Part shown: piece after piece, positions 16,877 through 26,925 of the stretch
How positions within the stretch are numbered: position 1 is the stretch's first letter
How the letters are laid out: each line of letters begins with the position of its first letter
Origin: Maritalea porphyrae
GTDB taxonomy: Bacteria > Pseudomonadota > Alphaproteobacteria > Rhizobiales > Devosiaceae
Assembly (NCBI RefSeq): GCF_027213965.1
Contig: NZ_JAPWGX010000001.1
Span: 558,001 to 622,000, forward strand
Length of the DNA stretch: 64,000 nt
Direction of reading: 5' to 3'
Position numbers and translations under genes: made by a program
Notes under the pieces: model-generated
What the model saw: the letters and a program-made list of their open reading frames with translations, nothing else
Database searches by the model: none
What the model was told of the DNA's origin: nothing

Positions 16877-17826
16877 GTCGTTCGATCCGCCGCGGCCCGG
16901 GCCAGTCTGTCGTTGATCGCGATGCCAATCCCCTCAATGGGGATTGGGGCAACTGCAATTGTGGCGACGCCCATGGCATCGAGTTCACGCAAATATTGAA
17001 AAAGGTTCTTAGCGGCCTCTGCCAAGTCGGCCTTTGGCGAGAGGTTGCGGCAGTTCGGTCCGTCAAAAGCGGCAGAACCGAAGCCTAAAAAAGCTTCACC
17101 ACTGTTGGGCGATATGGCGTTTAGGCGCACTTTTGCATTTGGTGCGTAGTGAGATTTGAGCATGCCGGGCGCCACGATTTTTCCGCTGTCTGGCAGATTG
17201 ACCTTAATGCCAATTTCGCTTTCGACCATTTCAGCTGTAACATTGCCTGGTCGAAGCAAAATTATCCTGTTGTTCTCGATGGCCAGAATGGTGGATTCAA
17301 CGCCTGCTTCGCACGCGCCTCCATCTAACACAGGAACAGCTCCGCCAAATGCGTCGATCACATGTTGAGCTTTGGTTGGCGACAGCTTGCCCGAAGGATT
17401 GGCTGATGGGGCAGCAACAGGTTGGCCCAAAGTAGACAGCAAGCGGCGCGCCATTGGATGCTTGGGCAAACGGATGGCCACTGTGTCCAGACCGGCGGTT
17501 ACAAGATCAGAAATTCTTGCATTCGCTTTTATTGGCAGAACGAGCGTTAGTGGACCAGGCCAGAACGCATTTGCAACTTTTAGCGCCAACGGATCAAATT
17601 CTGCGATCTCCCTTGCCATTGTCATGTCGGCACAATGAACAATCAACGGGTTAAAGCGTGGACGGCCTTTAGTTTGAAAGATTTTGAGAACAGCATCATC
17701 GTTGCTCGCCAATCCAGCAAGCCCATAGACAGTCTCTGTAGGCATTCCGACCACATCACCGTTATGTAAATGTTCAACAGCTTCATTTACTGAAACCGGA
17801 TTTGGGTATAGATGGCGTTCATTCAT
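16873..17826 (-). CDS. L-threonylcarbamoyladenylate synthase (Sua5/TsaC)
   Basis: Makes threonylcarbamoyl-AMP from threonine, bicarbonate and ATP for the t6A modification of ANN-reading tRNAs. 317 aa, the Sua5 length: a YrdC domain ([53 protein letters not shown]) and then the Sua5 C-terminal domain after the linker [15 protein letters not shown]. The start at 17826 gives [17 protein letters not shown]; the frame is open for 40 codons upstream, but that overlaps the divergent deacetylase gene and lacks family similarity. Confidence 0.93.
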   Translation of the reverse strand: MNERHLYPNPVSVNEAVEHLHNGDVVGMPTETVYGLAGLASNDDAVLKIFQTKGRPRFNPLIVHCADMTMAREIAEFDPLALKVANAFWPGPLTLVLPIKANARISDLVTAGLDTVAIRLPKHPMARRLLSTLGQPVAAPSANPSGKLSPTKAQHVIDAFGGAVPVLDGGACEAGVESTILAIENNRIILLRPGNVTAEMVESEIGIKVNLPDSGKIVAPGMLKSHYAPNAKVRLNAISPNSGEAFLGFGSAAFDGPNCRNLSPKADLAEAAKNLFQYLRELDAMGVATIAVAPIPIEGIGIAINDRLARAAADRTT

Positions 17827-17899
17827 TTGCGCTGTTTGGCAATTGAAGTGCGCCGCGTCAAGGATCATAATGATTTGACGCGCATGGATAGGGAAAGAA

Positions 17900-18877
17900 A
17901 TGTCGAGCCTATTGATTACGCAACCGCAAGGTTTGGAACATGCCACGCCATCTGGTCACCCAGAACGGGCAGACCGATTGCGTCGATTGAACAAAGTCTT
18001 TGCCCTGCCCCATTTTGCCGACATTAAACGCAAAGAGGCGGCCTGCGCAGGGCTTGAGTTTGCTCTAGAAGTGCACCCAAAGGCCTATATCGAGCAACTG
18101 AAGCTGTTGCGTCCAGTCGAAGGCATGTCGCAGGTTGATGGCGACACCTATATTTCCCAAGAGTCTTTGAGCGCTGTTATGACTGGTATGGGCGCAGGCC
18201 TTGATGCGCTTGATGATGTATTGGCCGGTCACCACGAAAACGCTTTTTGCGCCATTCGCCCGCCGGGGCACCATGCTGAACGCGAGGCTCCGATGGGCTT
18301 TTGCCTTGTGAACACAATTGCAGTTGTTGCGCGCATTGCCCAGCAAAAGGGTTTAGAGCGGATCGCGATCGTTGATTTTGACGTGCACCACGGAAATGGC
18401 ACGCAAGACATTTTTTATGCCGACAAGAACGTGATGTACGCCTCAAGCCATCAAATGCCGCTTTTCCCCGGCACCGGTGCCATCAGCGAAACTGGCGCGG
18501 GCAATGTATTCAACGCCCCTCTTTCTGAAGGTACGGGACGTGATGAAATGCACTTGGCCTACACCGACGTGATTTTGCCGGCGATCGATAATTTTCGGCC
18601 AGATCTTATTCTTGTCTCAGCTGGGTTTGATGCCGACTATCGCGACCCATTGGCTGGCCTAAAATGGCAACCCGACGATTTTGCGTGGATCACTGGCAAA
18701 TTGATGGACATTGCCGGCAAGCGTTGCAACAATCGAATCATATCCCTATTAGAAGGTGGATATGATCTTGATGGTCTGGGCCAAGGTGTTGCGGCGCATT
18801 TATCAATGCTTTCACATGGCGTTAGCGGTCCTTCGATCGATCATATTGATTTTGACCAAAAGGAGCATTTTGGGTGA
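17900..18877 (+). CDS. Histone deacetylase family protein (acetyl-amide hydrolase)
   Basis: 325 aa zinc-dependent amidohydrolase of the arginase/HDAC fold. Active-site motifs are visible: RPPGHHAE (histidine pair), VDFDVHHGNGTQDIFY (zinc-binding aspartate and histidine), SAGFDAD, and LEGGYDLDGL. In bacteria these enzymes remove acetyl groups from small amines or proteins; the substrate here is unknown. A GGGAAAG ribosome site precedes the start. Its stop overlaps the xseB start (GTGA), so the two are translationally coupled. Confidence 0.93.
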   Translation: MSSLLITQPQGLEHATPSGHPERADRLRRLNKVFALPHFADIKRKEAACAGLEFALEVHPKAYIEQLKLLRPVEGMSQVDGDTYISQESLSAVMTGMGAGLDALDDVLAGHHENAFCAIRPPGHHAEREAPMGFCLVNTIAVVARIAQQKGLERIAIVDFDVHHGNGTQDIFYADKNVMYASSHQMPLFPGTGAISETGAGNVFNAPLSEGTGRDEMHLAYTDVILPAIDNFRPDLILVSAGFDADYRDPLAGLKWQPDDFAWITGKLMDIAGKRCNNRIISLLEGGYDLDGLGQGVAAHLSMLSHGVSGPSIDHIDFDQKEHFG

Positions 18878-19122
18878 GCGAAGACCAAAAAGCGGCAATT
18901 GAAGCGCTTAGTTTTGAAGATGCACTGACAGAGCTTGAACAGATTGTGGGCAAGCTTGAAGGCGGGCAAGCCCCGTTGCAAGAATCCATCGAGATCTACG
19001 AACGTGGTGGCTTGCTAAAAGCGCATTGCGAAAGCCTATTGCGCAAAGCCGAGGCGCGTATTGAGAAGATTACTCTGGACCGCGATGGCAACCCAACGGG
19101 TACAGCGCCATTAGACGGCTAA
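18874..19122 (+). CDS. xseB: Exodeoxyribonuclease VII small subunit
   Basis: 82 aa, normal for XseB, which coats the large subunit XseA to form the single-strand-specific nuclease. The hallmark segment is LSFEDALTELEQIVGKLEGG, followed by the helical IYERGGLLKAHCESLLRKAEARI. A GTG start lies inside the end of the deacetylase gene. xseA is not in the window. Confidence 0.95.
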   Translation: MSEDQKAAIEALSFEDALTELEQIVGKLEGGQAPLQESIEIYERGGLLKAHCESLLRKAEARIEKITLDRDGNPTGTAPLDG

Positions 19123-19124
19123 TC

Positions 19125-19343
19125 ATGCGCAAATGCCTTAGAGCAAAGATTATCGAGGTTTGTGATACAAAAATCGCACAAAAAGGTGAACGTGTTGGGC
19201 TGTCCTTTTATGCGTTTTTCAAGAACAGAAATGATGACCCAGAGCTTTTAATGGAAGCGGCCACATGGTGGATTTCAACGCACAAGCTCGACCACTTTGA
19301 GAAAGCACAAAGAATCAAAACTATGGTTCTGGCAGATAAATAA
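19125..19343 (+). CDS. Small conserved protein (DUF6500-like)
   Basis: 72 aa, starting two bases after xseB stops. The sequence RKCLRAKIIEVC, GLSFYAFFKNRNDDPELLMEAATWWI and HKLDHFEKAQRIKTMVLA is one I associate with the DUF6500 family; that name is from memory. No membrane segment or signal peptide is seen. Tight spacing suggests co-translation with the deacetylase and xseB. Function unknown. Confidence 0.7.
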   Translation: MRKCLRAKIIEVCDTKIAQKGERVGLSFYAFFKNRNDDPELLMEAATWWISTHKLDHFEKAQRIKTMVLADK

Positions 19344-19430
19344 TATGTGATGCGATTGGTGATTTAGTCGCATCGTCAAAATGGTGTTTGCGATCTAGTT
19401 TGCGCCAAAAAACATGGTCTGAGGTAAGAA

Positions 19431-20025
<595 letters not shown>

Positions 20026-20033
<8 letters not shown>

Positions 20034-20766
20034 CGAACCACATCGATTGGATGTTGCTGTTGAGGCTCGCGGACTTTGTCGTTCGCGCGCTCGGGCACGC
20101 GATGCGATCGTGCGCGGCACCGTCAAGGTAGATGGAAAGACCGTTACCAAGCCCGGATTTAGGGTGACGGCGCAAATGCAGATTGCCGTGGACGACCCCG
20201 CGGGCAACTATGTTTCGCGGGCGGCCCTAAAGCTTAAAGCAGGGCTCGCGGCGTCTGGCATTGATCCAGCGAACAAAACTTGCTTGGACCTTGGTGCGTC
20301 CACTGGTGGTTTTAGTCAGCTATTGCTAGAGCAAGGTGCAGCTAGGGTGTACGCCGTTGATGTTGGGCACAGCCAATTGGACCCACAAATTGCGTCAGAT
20401 GCACGCATTGTGCAGCTCGACAAAACGAACGCAACCGCGCTAACGACAGAGCTAATACCAGAACCAATTGATTTGTTGGTTTGCGACATAAGCTTTGTTT
20501 CGCTAGAGAAAGTTTTGGCCGCGCCACTCTCACTTTGTCATTCAGGTACAGACGCAATCATTTTGTTCAAACCGCAGTTTGAAGTTGGGCGCGAGCATGT
20601 GGGCAAAGGTGGAATTGTGAGCGATCTGAGCGCAATTGAAACGGCTTTAAAAAGCTTCAAAACCTACATGGAAAATGAAGGTTGGAATGACAAATTGGCG
20701 CTCCCGTCACCCATTAAGGGTGCTGACGGGAACGTTGAGTATTTGCGAGTCTTTTCAAAAACCTAG
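20026..20766 (+). CDS. tlyA: TlyA family rRNA 2'-O-methyltransferase
   Basis: 246 aa. An N-terminal S4 RNA-binding domain (RLDVAVEARGLCRSRARARDAIVRGTVKVDGK) is followed by a FtsJ-like SAM-dependent methyltransferase domain (TCLDLGASTGGFSQLLLEQGAARVYAVDVG, DLLVCDISFVSL, LFKPQFEVGREHVGKGGIV). TlyA methylates 16S and 23S rRNA riboses and sets capreomycin sensitivity in mycobacteria; it was formerly annotated as a haemolysin. It overlaps the SCO gene and ends opposite ribB. Confidence 0.93.
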
Positions 20767-20810
20767 CGGCAACAGCTAAACTTCAGATTCAAAATGAACT
20801 ATCTCAAATT

Positions 20811-20830
20811 AGTGATTCTAATTAATCACT
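20811..20830. terminator. Weak hairpin between tlyA and ribB
   Basis: AGTGATT and AATCACT form a 7-base perfect stem around a six-base loop, placed between the converging ends of tlyA and ribB and overlapping the ribB stop codon. The stem is AT-rich and lacks a clean T-run, so termination is only a possibility. Confidence 0.35.
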
Positions 20831-21919
20831 TATCTTGATTTCTGAAATCTTCAGTCCAAAGCCATCCAAGCCCACATAATGGCGATTTTTCGTCGCTTGC
20901 AGCTTGATTGAACGCACGCCCAAGTCTTTCAAGATTTGTGCACCAAGACCAATCTCACGCCACTCTTCTTCGCGATCTAGCGCACTGGTATGCTCTTCGT
21001 CCTCGCGTTGGTTTTTAGCTGAAGATGAGGCAACGCCAGTTGAACCTTCGCGCAGGTAAACTAAAATGCCATTTTCACCATCGGCCAATTCTTTGACCGC
21101 GCTGTTCAGCGCTTCAGAATCTCCAAAAACGTCGGTGAGAATATTCTCACGTTGGAAGCGTACTGGAATATCCTCGCCAGATTCCACATCACCAAAAACC
21201 ACGGCCAAATGCTCAACCCGATCAAATGGCGTGCGGTATGCAAAAGCGGTGGCGCGGCCGCCAACCGTATCAATTGGAAATGTTGCAACACGGCCGACAA
21301 GTTTTTCGCGACGCTGGCGATAGGCGATCAAATCGGCGACTGAAACCAAAACCAAATGATGCTCGTCGGCAAATGCCTTGACCTGATCGCCGCGCTTCAC
21401 GGTGCCATCATCGTTGACCAATTCGCAGATCACACCCACTTCAGGCTGGTTTGCCAAACGGCATAAGTCAACTGCAGCTTCGGTGTGACCGGAGCGTAAA
21501 AGTACGCCACCTTTTTTGGCCACAAGAGGAAACACATGCCCAGGACGTGCAAAGTCATTTGCACCAATGTTGTCATTTGCGAGCGCTCGAACCGTCGCGG
21601 TGCGGTCTTCGGCGGAAATGCCGGTAGTGGTGCCGTGTTTCACATCAACGGTGATGGTGAAGGCGGTGCCAAGCGGTGCGTTGTTGCTGGCGACCATCGG
21701 GTCAAGATGCAGCTTTTGCGCAATCTCGACGGTGACTGGCGCGCAAACGATGCCGCAAGTATTGCGGATGATGAAGGCCATCTTTTCTGGCGTTGCAGCA
21801 GCGGCTGCCATCACCAAATCACCTTCATTTTCTCGATCGTCATCGTCGGTCACAACAACCATTTCACCAGCAGCAATGGCAGCGATTGCTGCTTCCACGC
21901 GTTGATCTAACTCATTCAT
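20822..21919 (-). CDS. ribB: 3,4-dihydroxy-2-butanone-4-phosphate synthase fused to a degenerate GTP cyclohydrolase II domain (RibBX)
   Basis: 365 aa. Residues 1-200 are RibB, which turns ribulose 5-phosphate into the four-carbon riboflavin precursor. Motifs are [53 protein letters not shown] and [12 protein letters not shown]. The second half is GTP cyclohydrolase II-like, but the zinc-binding cysteines are absent: the position reads [17 protein letters not shown]. This matches the RibBX type known in proteobacteria, in which the second domain is not a working RibA. The ATG at 21919 is preferred over an in-frame GTG at 21931; either overlaps or abuts the end of aroC. Confidence 0.93.
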   Translation of the reverse strand: MNELDQRVEAAIAAIAAGEMVVVTDDDDRENEGDLVMAAAAATPEKMAFIIRNTCGIVCAPVTVEIAQKLHLDPMVASNNAPLGTAFTITVDVKHGTTTGISAEDRTATVRALANDNIGANDFARPGHVFPLVAKKGGVLLRSGHTEAAVDLCRLANQPEVGVICELVNDDGTVKRGDQVKAFADEHHLVLVSVADLIAYRQRREKLVGRVATFPIDTVGGRATAFAYRTPFDRVEHLAVVFGDVESGEDIPVRFQRENILTDVFGDSEALNSAVKELADGENGILVYLREGSTGVASSSAKNQREDEEHTSALDREEEWREIGLGAQILKDLGVRSIKLQATKNRHYVGLDGFGLKISEIKISD

Positions 21920-23021
21920 GGCCAATGCCACCTTCTCTACCTGTTTGAGCGCGGTGGCGCAGCAAGTGATCTGCCAACACCAGCGCCATCATCGCTTCAC
22001 CAACGGGAACAGCACGAATACCCACGCATGGGTCGTGCCGGCCTTTGGTGATGATGTCTGCGTTTTGATTTTTCTCATCTACGGTCTGACGGGAAACAAG
22101 AATTGATGAGGTCGGCTTAACGGCAAAGCGCACGACCACCGGATCGCCATTTGAAATACCGCCCAAAATTCCGCCAGCGTGGTTGGAGAGAAAATAGGGG
22201 CGTTCCTGCCCTGCCCGCATTTCGTCTGCGTTTTCAACGCCTGTTAGTTCAGCCGCTTCAAAGCCTGCGCCGATCTCAACCGCTTTGACAGCGTTTATGG
22301 ACATCATGGCTGAAGCCAAGTCCTGATCCAGCTTACCATAAACTGGGGCACCTAAGCCGACAGGCACATTTTCTGCGACCACTTCAATAACGGCGCCGAC
22401 TGACGAGCCTTCTTTACGGATTCCATCAAGATATGTCGCCCATTCTTTGGCAGCGACTGGGTCAGCGCAAAAGAATGGGTTGTTGTTTACTTCATCCCAG
22501 TCAAAGCGCGAATAGTCGATCTTGTGTGGACCAACCTGCACAAGCGAAGCTCGGATTCTAACATCCGGCACAACTAACTTTGCAACTGCTCCGGCTGCTA
22601 CCCGCGCTGCTGTCTCTCGCGCTGAAGAACGTCCGCCGCCGCGATAGTCTCGAATGCCATATTTTTGGTGATAGGTGAAATCGGCGTGGCCGGGGCGATA
22701 TTTATCGCGAATATCACCATAGTCTTTCGATCGTTGGTCCGTGTTTTCGATCATCAGCGAAATTGGCGTGCCAGTCGTGCGCTGACCGTTCGTGCGATCA
22801 TCTTCAAATACACCGGATAGTATTTTAACTTGATCAGCTTCACGGCGCTGGGTGGTGTATTTTGACTGCCCCGGTTTGCGGCGATCAAGGTCAAGTTGGA
22901 TGGTTTCAGCGTCGATCTTCAAGCCAGAAGGACAGCCATCTATGACCACGCCCAGAGCGGGTCCGTGGCTTTCGCCCCATGTAGTGAACCGAAATAAGTG
23001 TCCGAATGAATTGTGTGACAT
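21912..23021 (-). CDS. aroC: Chorismate synthase
   Basis: Last enzyme of the shikimate pathway, converting EPSP to chorismate with reduced FMN. 369 aa, the usual length. All three family signatures are seen: [18 protein letters not shown], the central [17 protein letters not shown] and the late KPTSSI with [13 protein letters not shown]. It is followed by ribB with overlapping ends and preceded by about 110 bases of spacer after the phosphatase gene. Confidence 0.97.
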   Translation of the reverse strand: MSHNSFGHLFRFTTWGESHGPALGVVIDGCPSGLKIDAETIQLDLDRRKPGQSKYTTQRREADQVKILSGVFEDDRTNGQRTTGTPISLMIENTDQRSKDYGDIRDKYRPGHADFTYHQKYGIRDYRGGGRSSARETAARVAAGAVAKLVVPDVRIRASLVQVGPHKIDYSRFDWDEVNNNPFFCADPVAAKEWATYLDGIRKEGSSVGAVIEVVAENVPVGLGAPVYGKLDQDLASAMMSINAVKAVEIGAGFEAAELTGVENADEMRAGQERPYFLSNHAGGILGGISNGDPVVVRFAVKPTSSILVSRQTVDEKNQNADIITKGRHDPCVGIRAVPVGEAMMALVLADHLLRHRAQTGREGGIGHE

Positions 23022-23129
23022 TAAACGCCCGAAAATGCTGGTTTTGACTTAGGTGCAATGGTTCTAGGGTTCGGCGCACATTTGGTCAAGCGCGCTTCGG
23101 CTAAGGGCGTTCAACCTAAGTTGCAATTG

Positions 23130-23744
23130 CTAAGAACCGAAGAACTCTATTTCACCATCTTTAAAGCGCATAACTTTGTCTTGCTGTGGCATCCACTGGT
23201 CAAGATCAGCACCCGACAGACCTGTTAAAAGTCGTCGCAGCGCACGCGCCACACCACCGTGGGCAACCACAATACTTGGTTTTGTCAATCGCTCTGCACG
23301 GAATGCATCAAGTCGTTCAACTAGCATGTCATAGTTTTCACCATTGGGTGGCAAGTGGTTCCATTTGCTTTTGTTTCGCGTCGCAAAATCGTTTGGGTGA
23401 TCGCGTTCAATTTCTGAAAGCAGAATGCCCTCGAAATCGCCAAATGAGATTTCAACCAAGCGGTCATCAAAAACGACCTCCGGCAAAGGCTGTTCAAAGC
23501 CCTTGCGAACGCGATCCATCGTTTCGCGCGTCCGCCCCAAAGGCGAGCAGAACCAATCCAATTCGTTCGGATCGATTTGGTGTTGATCCAAGGTCGCGCG
23601 CAAAGTCAAACCGTTTTGATCAGCTTGCGCCCGTCCATGTTCATTCAACGGAATATCGCGTTGGCCTTGGAACCTTTGTTCCTTGTTCCAATCGGTTTGT
23701 CCGTGGCGAATAAAATAGAGGAGCGGCCACTGGTCACTAGACAT
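23130..23744 (-). CDS. Histidine phosphatase family protein (phosphoglycerate-mutase-like)
   Basis: 204 aa. The phosphohistidine motif is RHGQTDWN near residue 13, with the downstream acid in VVFDDRLVEISFGDFEG and the second histidine in VVAHGGVARALRRLL. These enzymes dephosphorylate sugars, nucleotides or other small metabolites; the substrate cannot be assigned. It lies between fabI and aroC on the same strand. Confidence 0.9.
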   Translation of the reverse strand: MSSDQWPLLYFIRHGQTDWNKEQRFQGQRDIPLNEHGRAQADQNGLTLRATLDQHQIDPNELDWFCSPLGRTRETMDRVRKGFEQPLPEVVFDDRLVEISFGDFEGILLSEIERDHPNDFATRNKSKWNHLPPNGENYDMLVERLDAFRAERLTKPSIVVAHGGVARALRRLLTGLSGADLDQWMPQQDKVMRFKDGEIEFFGS

Positions 23745-23791
23745 AAAACACCAAATATTTAACGGAGTTAACTGCCCGAGTGGGCAGCCTT

Positions 23792-24592
23792 CTATTCGTC
23801 TTCTTTTTTCAGAACAGACATGCCCATTACGTTGTAACCGGAATCCACATAGTGAATTTCACCGGTTACACCTGACGAGAGGTCCGAAAGCAAATACATG
23901 CCCGCATTGCCAACTTCATCAGTGGAAACATTGCGGCGAAGAGGTGAGTTAGCCTCTCCATAAGCCAGCATTTTGCGGAAATCGCCGATCCCGGACGCTG
24001 CAAGTGTTTTAATTGCGCCGGCTGAAATACCATTCACTCGAATGCCTTCAGGACCAAGGTCTGCGGCCAAATAACGAACAGATGCTTCAAGCGCCGCTTT
24101 TGCAACACCCATCAGATTGTAGTTCGGGATGACTTTTTCCGCACCATAATAGGAAAGCGTCAAAATCGATCCGCCGTCTTTCATCAATCCGTGTGCACGC
24201 TTGGCAACGGCGACGAGCGAATAGGCTGAAATTTCCATTGAGTGTTTGAATTGCTCAACAGTTGTGTCGATATAACGACCTTCAAGCGCGGCTTTGTCAG
24301 CGAATGCAATGGCATGCACCAAGAAGTCGATTTTGCCCCATTTTGCTTCAATATCAGCAAAGGCTTTATCTAGTGCCTCTGGGTTTGTGACATCACATTC
24401 AACAACCAAATCGGAGCCAACTTCGGCTGCAAGCGGGTCAACGCGACGTTTGAGCGCCTCACCTTGGTATGTGAACGCCAACTCAGCGCCTTGGCTGGCT
24501 GCAGCTTTTGCAATGCCCCAGGCGATTGAGCGATTGTTCGCCACGCCCATGATCACACCACGTTTGCCTTGCATCAGGTTGCCGTCAGTCAT
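23792..24592 (-). CDS. fabI: Enoyl-[acyl-carrier-protein] reductase FabI
   Basis: NADH-dependent enoyl-ACP reductase of type II fatty acid synthesis, the target of triclosan; 266 aa. The cofactor-binding start GKRGVIMGVANNRSIAWGIAKA and the catalytic YYGAEKVIPNYNLMGVAKAALE (Tyr-x6-Lys arrangement) identify FabI, not a generic short-chain dehydrogenase. GIRVNGISAGAIKTLAASGI is also diagnostic. The start at 24592 has GGAG eight bases upstream; an ATG five codons earlier is less likely. Confidence 0.96.
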   Translation of the reverse strand: MTDGNLMQGKRGVIMGVANNRSIAWGIAKAAASQGAELAFTYQGEALKRRVDPLAAEVGSDLVVECDVTNPEALDKAFADIEAKWGKIDFLVHAIAFADKAALEGRYIDTTVEQFKHSMEISAYSLVAVAKRAHGLMKDGGSILTLSYYGAEKVIPNYNLMGVAKAALEASVRYLAADLGPEGIRVNGISAGAIKTLAASGIGDFRKMLAYGEANSPLRRNVSTDEVGNAGMYLLSDLSSGVTGEIHYVDSGYNVMGMSVLKKEDE

Positions 24593-24699
24593 AAATGCAC
24601 TCCGCAATTAAATAATCTTGAATTGGGTTTTGACACAGGCAGACGAAACGGGCAAGTTTTCCCAACGATTGTTCCCCCAAAAGATGATGTTGAATTCTT

Positions 24700-26118
24700 A
24701 TGACCGCACCAAATGCTATGCTTGAGGCCCTCACCGACTTGATCGGCGCATCGAACGTCATTAGCGAATCAAAAGACATTGCGCCCTATGCAGAGGAATG
24801 GCGCCGACTTTATAGCAAGCAGCCTTCGCTTGTGCTCACACCAACGAGTGTTGAAGCCGTGCAGAAGGTGATGGCATGGGCAAACGAGAACAGCGTCTCA
24901 GTGATCCCACAGGGTGGTAATACCGGCCTTGTTGGCGGCCAAGTTCCACTGGACGGCGGTGAAGTTATTCTTTCTGTGAAAAAGCTAAAAGCTGTGCGAG
25001 ATGTTGATCCTGCATCCAATGTCATGATTGTTGAGGCAGGCGCTACCGTTTTGGAAGCTCAAGAAATTGCTCAGAAGCAGAACCGGCTGTTCCCGCTTTC
25101 ATTGGGGTCGGAGGGCACATGTCAAATCGGTGGCATCCTATCGACAAACGCGGGCGGAACCGCAGTGTTGGCTTACGGCAATTCGCGCGACCTTTGCCTA
25201 GGCGTCGAAGCGGTTTTGGCAGATGGGCGGCTTTACAATGGTCTTTCCAAATTGCGCAAGGACAATACTGGCTATGACCTGAAAGACCTATTGGTGGGCG
25301 CTGAGGGAACGCTTGGGATCATAACCGCTGCATCACTCAAACTGTTTCCGCGCCCGACCACATTTGAAACGGCGCTGTTGAATATCAAAGATCCGCAGGC
25401 CGGTGTTGAAGTGCTTGAAATGGTCCGCCGTAAATCTGGCAACAAAGTCACTTCGTTCGAGTTGCTACCAACGCTTGGCATCGACTTACAACTCAAACAC
25501 GGTTTGGCCGCCCGCGATCCACGTGCCAGCGATAGCCCTTGGCATGTGCTGATAGAGTTTTCCCTATTCGATGGCGAAGAACCGGGCGCGCTGCTGGTGA
25601 TGCTTGAAGCGCTATTTGAAGCCGAACTGATTAGCGATGCATCAGTTTGCAGCTCACTTGCTGACCGCAAGATGATGTGGCTCATGCGTGAGCACTTTGC
25701 AGAGTGCCAAACTCGAGAAGCGGAAGGCATCAAGCACGACATCTCTGTGCCCGTGAAAGATATTCCCGAACTCGTAAAACGGTGTGACTTGGTTGCTGAA
25801 AAAGTCATTCCCGGCATTCGATCGTTTGCGTTTGGCCATATGGGAGACGGGAATATCCATTATGATTTCTTGGCGCCCCTGAATATGCCCAAAGGCAACC
25901 TACGGGCCCATGCGGCAGCACTGCATGAAGCTATGTACGAAATTGTCGATGATTTGGGCGGCTCAATTTCTGCCGAGCATGGTATTGGTCAAATGAAAGC
26001 TGCTTTGTTGCAACAAAAGAAGGATCCTGTTGCGTTAGAAATGATGTATGCGATCAAACAAGCACTTGATCCAAAAGGCATTCTCAACCCGGGGAAAGTC
26101 TTGGTTAGGCGAAACTAA
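24700..26118 (+). CDS. FAD-binding oxidoreductase (D-2-hydroxyglutarate/D-lactate dehydrogenase-like)
   Basis: 472 aa. An N-terminal FAD_binding_4 domain (VIPQGGNTGLVGGQVP, GSEGTCQIGGILSTNAGG, GYDLKDLLVGAEGTLGIITAASLKLFPRP) is followed by a FAD-oxidase C-terminal domain with the metal-site motifs FGHMGDGNIHYDF and SISAEHGIGQMK. This is the GlcD/D2HGDH family, which oxidises D-2-hydroxy acids. No glcE or glcF lies nearby, favouring a stand-alone D-2-hydroxyglutarate or D-lactate dehydrogenase. It ends over the stop of the converging SRAP gene. Confidence 0.9.
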   Translation: MTAPNAMLEALTDLIGASNVISESKDIAPYAEEWRRLYSKQPSLVLTPTSVEAVQKVMAWANENSVSVIPQGGNTGLVGGQVPLDGGEVILSVKKLKAVRDVDPASNVMIVEAGATVLEAQEIAQKQNRLFPLSLGSEGTCQIGGILSTNAGGTAVLAYGNSRDLCLGVEAVLADGRLYNGLSKLRKDNTGYDLKDLLVGAEGTLGIITAASLKLFPRPTTFETALLNIKDPQAGVEVLEMVRRKSGNKVTSFELLPTLGIDLQLKHGLAARDPRASDSPWHVLIEFSLFDGEEPGALLVMLEALFEAELISDASVCSSLADRKMMWLMREHFAECQTREAEGIKHDISVPVKDIPELVKRCDLVAEKVIPGIRSFAFGHMGDGNIHYDFLAPLNMPKGNLRAHAAALHEAMYEIVDDLGGSISAEHGIGQMKAALLQQKKDPVALEMMYAIKQALDPKGILNPGKVLVRRN

Positions 26119-26855
26119 AACAAGTCCATTTGCCCGTCAGATGGCTTGGTTGTCGAAACTTCGTTTTCAACTTTTTCGACCTTTGGCTCAAGCTTAATCG
26201 GCTCGATCAGCTCCTCGCCCTCATTACGCGCATTATTCACTTTTTTGGACACTGGATAGGTTTTCATCCCCACCTTATCGAGCGGCTTTACCAGCGTTAG
26301 TGCTTCTTTCGCGGTGACACTTTTATTGTCCAGCCACAAGTCCATTTGTTCGTCGTCCAAGTGCACCGGCGTGCGGTGGTGAATTTTGGCCAGACTGCCC
26401 GTTGCCTCTTGAGTCAAGATTGCCATCGAGTCGATTTCTTCGCCGTTTGGCCCCTCCCAAGTAGAATAAATGCCTGCCAACGCCAGCATTTGCCCGTCGG
26501 CCTTTGAAATATGGAAGGGCTGTTTTTCACCGCCCTCGCGCAACCACTCGTAATAGCCACTTGCTGGCACGACACAGCGTTGGTTTTTGATAGAGGATTT
26601 AAACGCTGGCTTTTCCAAGATGGTTTCGACGCGCGCATTGATCAAAACCGAAAACTCGCGGGGATCTTTCACCCAATGAGGAACTAATCCCCAGCGCATC
26701 AGCACCGCGTCTCGTCCCGCTGGCATGTTCGCGATAGTCAGCACGGGCTGCGTTGGTGCAATATTGTAGCGTGGCGGAAACGGAATCCCGCCCTTGGTTT
26801 TGAAAACCCTATTGATTTCAACGCGTGTATCGTTGAGGTCTAGTCGCCCGCACAT
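26115..26855 (-). CDS. SRAP-domain abasic-site protein (YedK/HMCES)
   Basis: 246 aa protein that forms a protective thiazolidine crosslink with abasic sites in single-stranded DNA. It begins MCGRLDL, so Cys2 becomes the N-terminal nucleophile; this fixes the start at 26855 and not three codons upstream. Other active-site segments are RYNIAPTQ, MRWGLVPHW, NARVET, CVVPASGYYEW and HHRTPV. After the domain comes a charged linker of about 40 residues, and the protein ends in DGQMDLF, which matches the bacterial sliding-clamp-binding consensus Q-L-x-L-F. Confidence 0.95.
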   Translation of the reverse strand: MCGRLDLNDTRVEINRVFKTKGGIPFPPRYNIAPTQPVLTIANMPAGRDAVLMRWGLVPHWVKDPREFSVLINARVETILEKPAFKSSIKNQRCVVPASGYYEWLREGGEKQPFHISKADGQMLALAGIYSTWEGPNGEEIDSMAILTQEATGSLAKIHHRTPVHLDDEQMDLWLDNKSVTAKEALTLVKPLDKVGMKTYPVSKKVNNARNEGEELIEPIKLEPKVEKVENEVSTTKPSDGQMDLF

Positions 26856-26925
26856 ATGATCCAACTGCTTGTTTTGTGAAAAAACATGGTGCGGGAAACT
26901 GGGCGCAAATTCAAGCCAAGATCAT

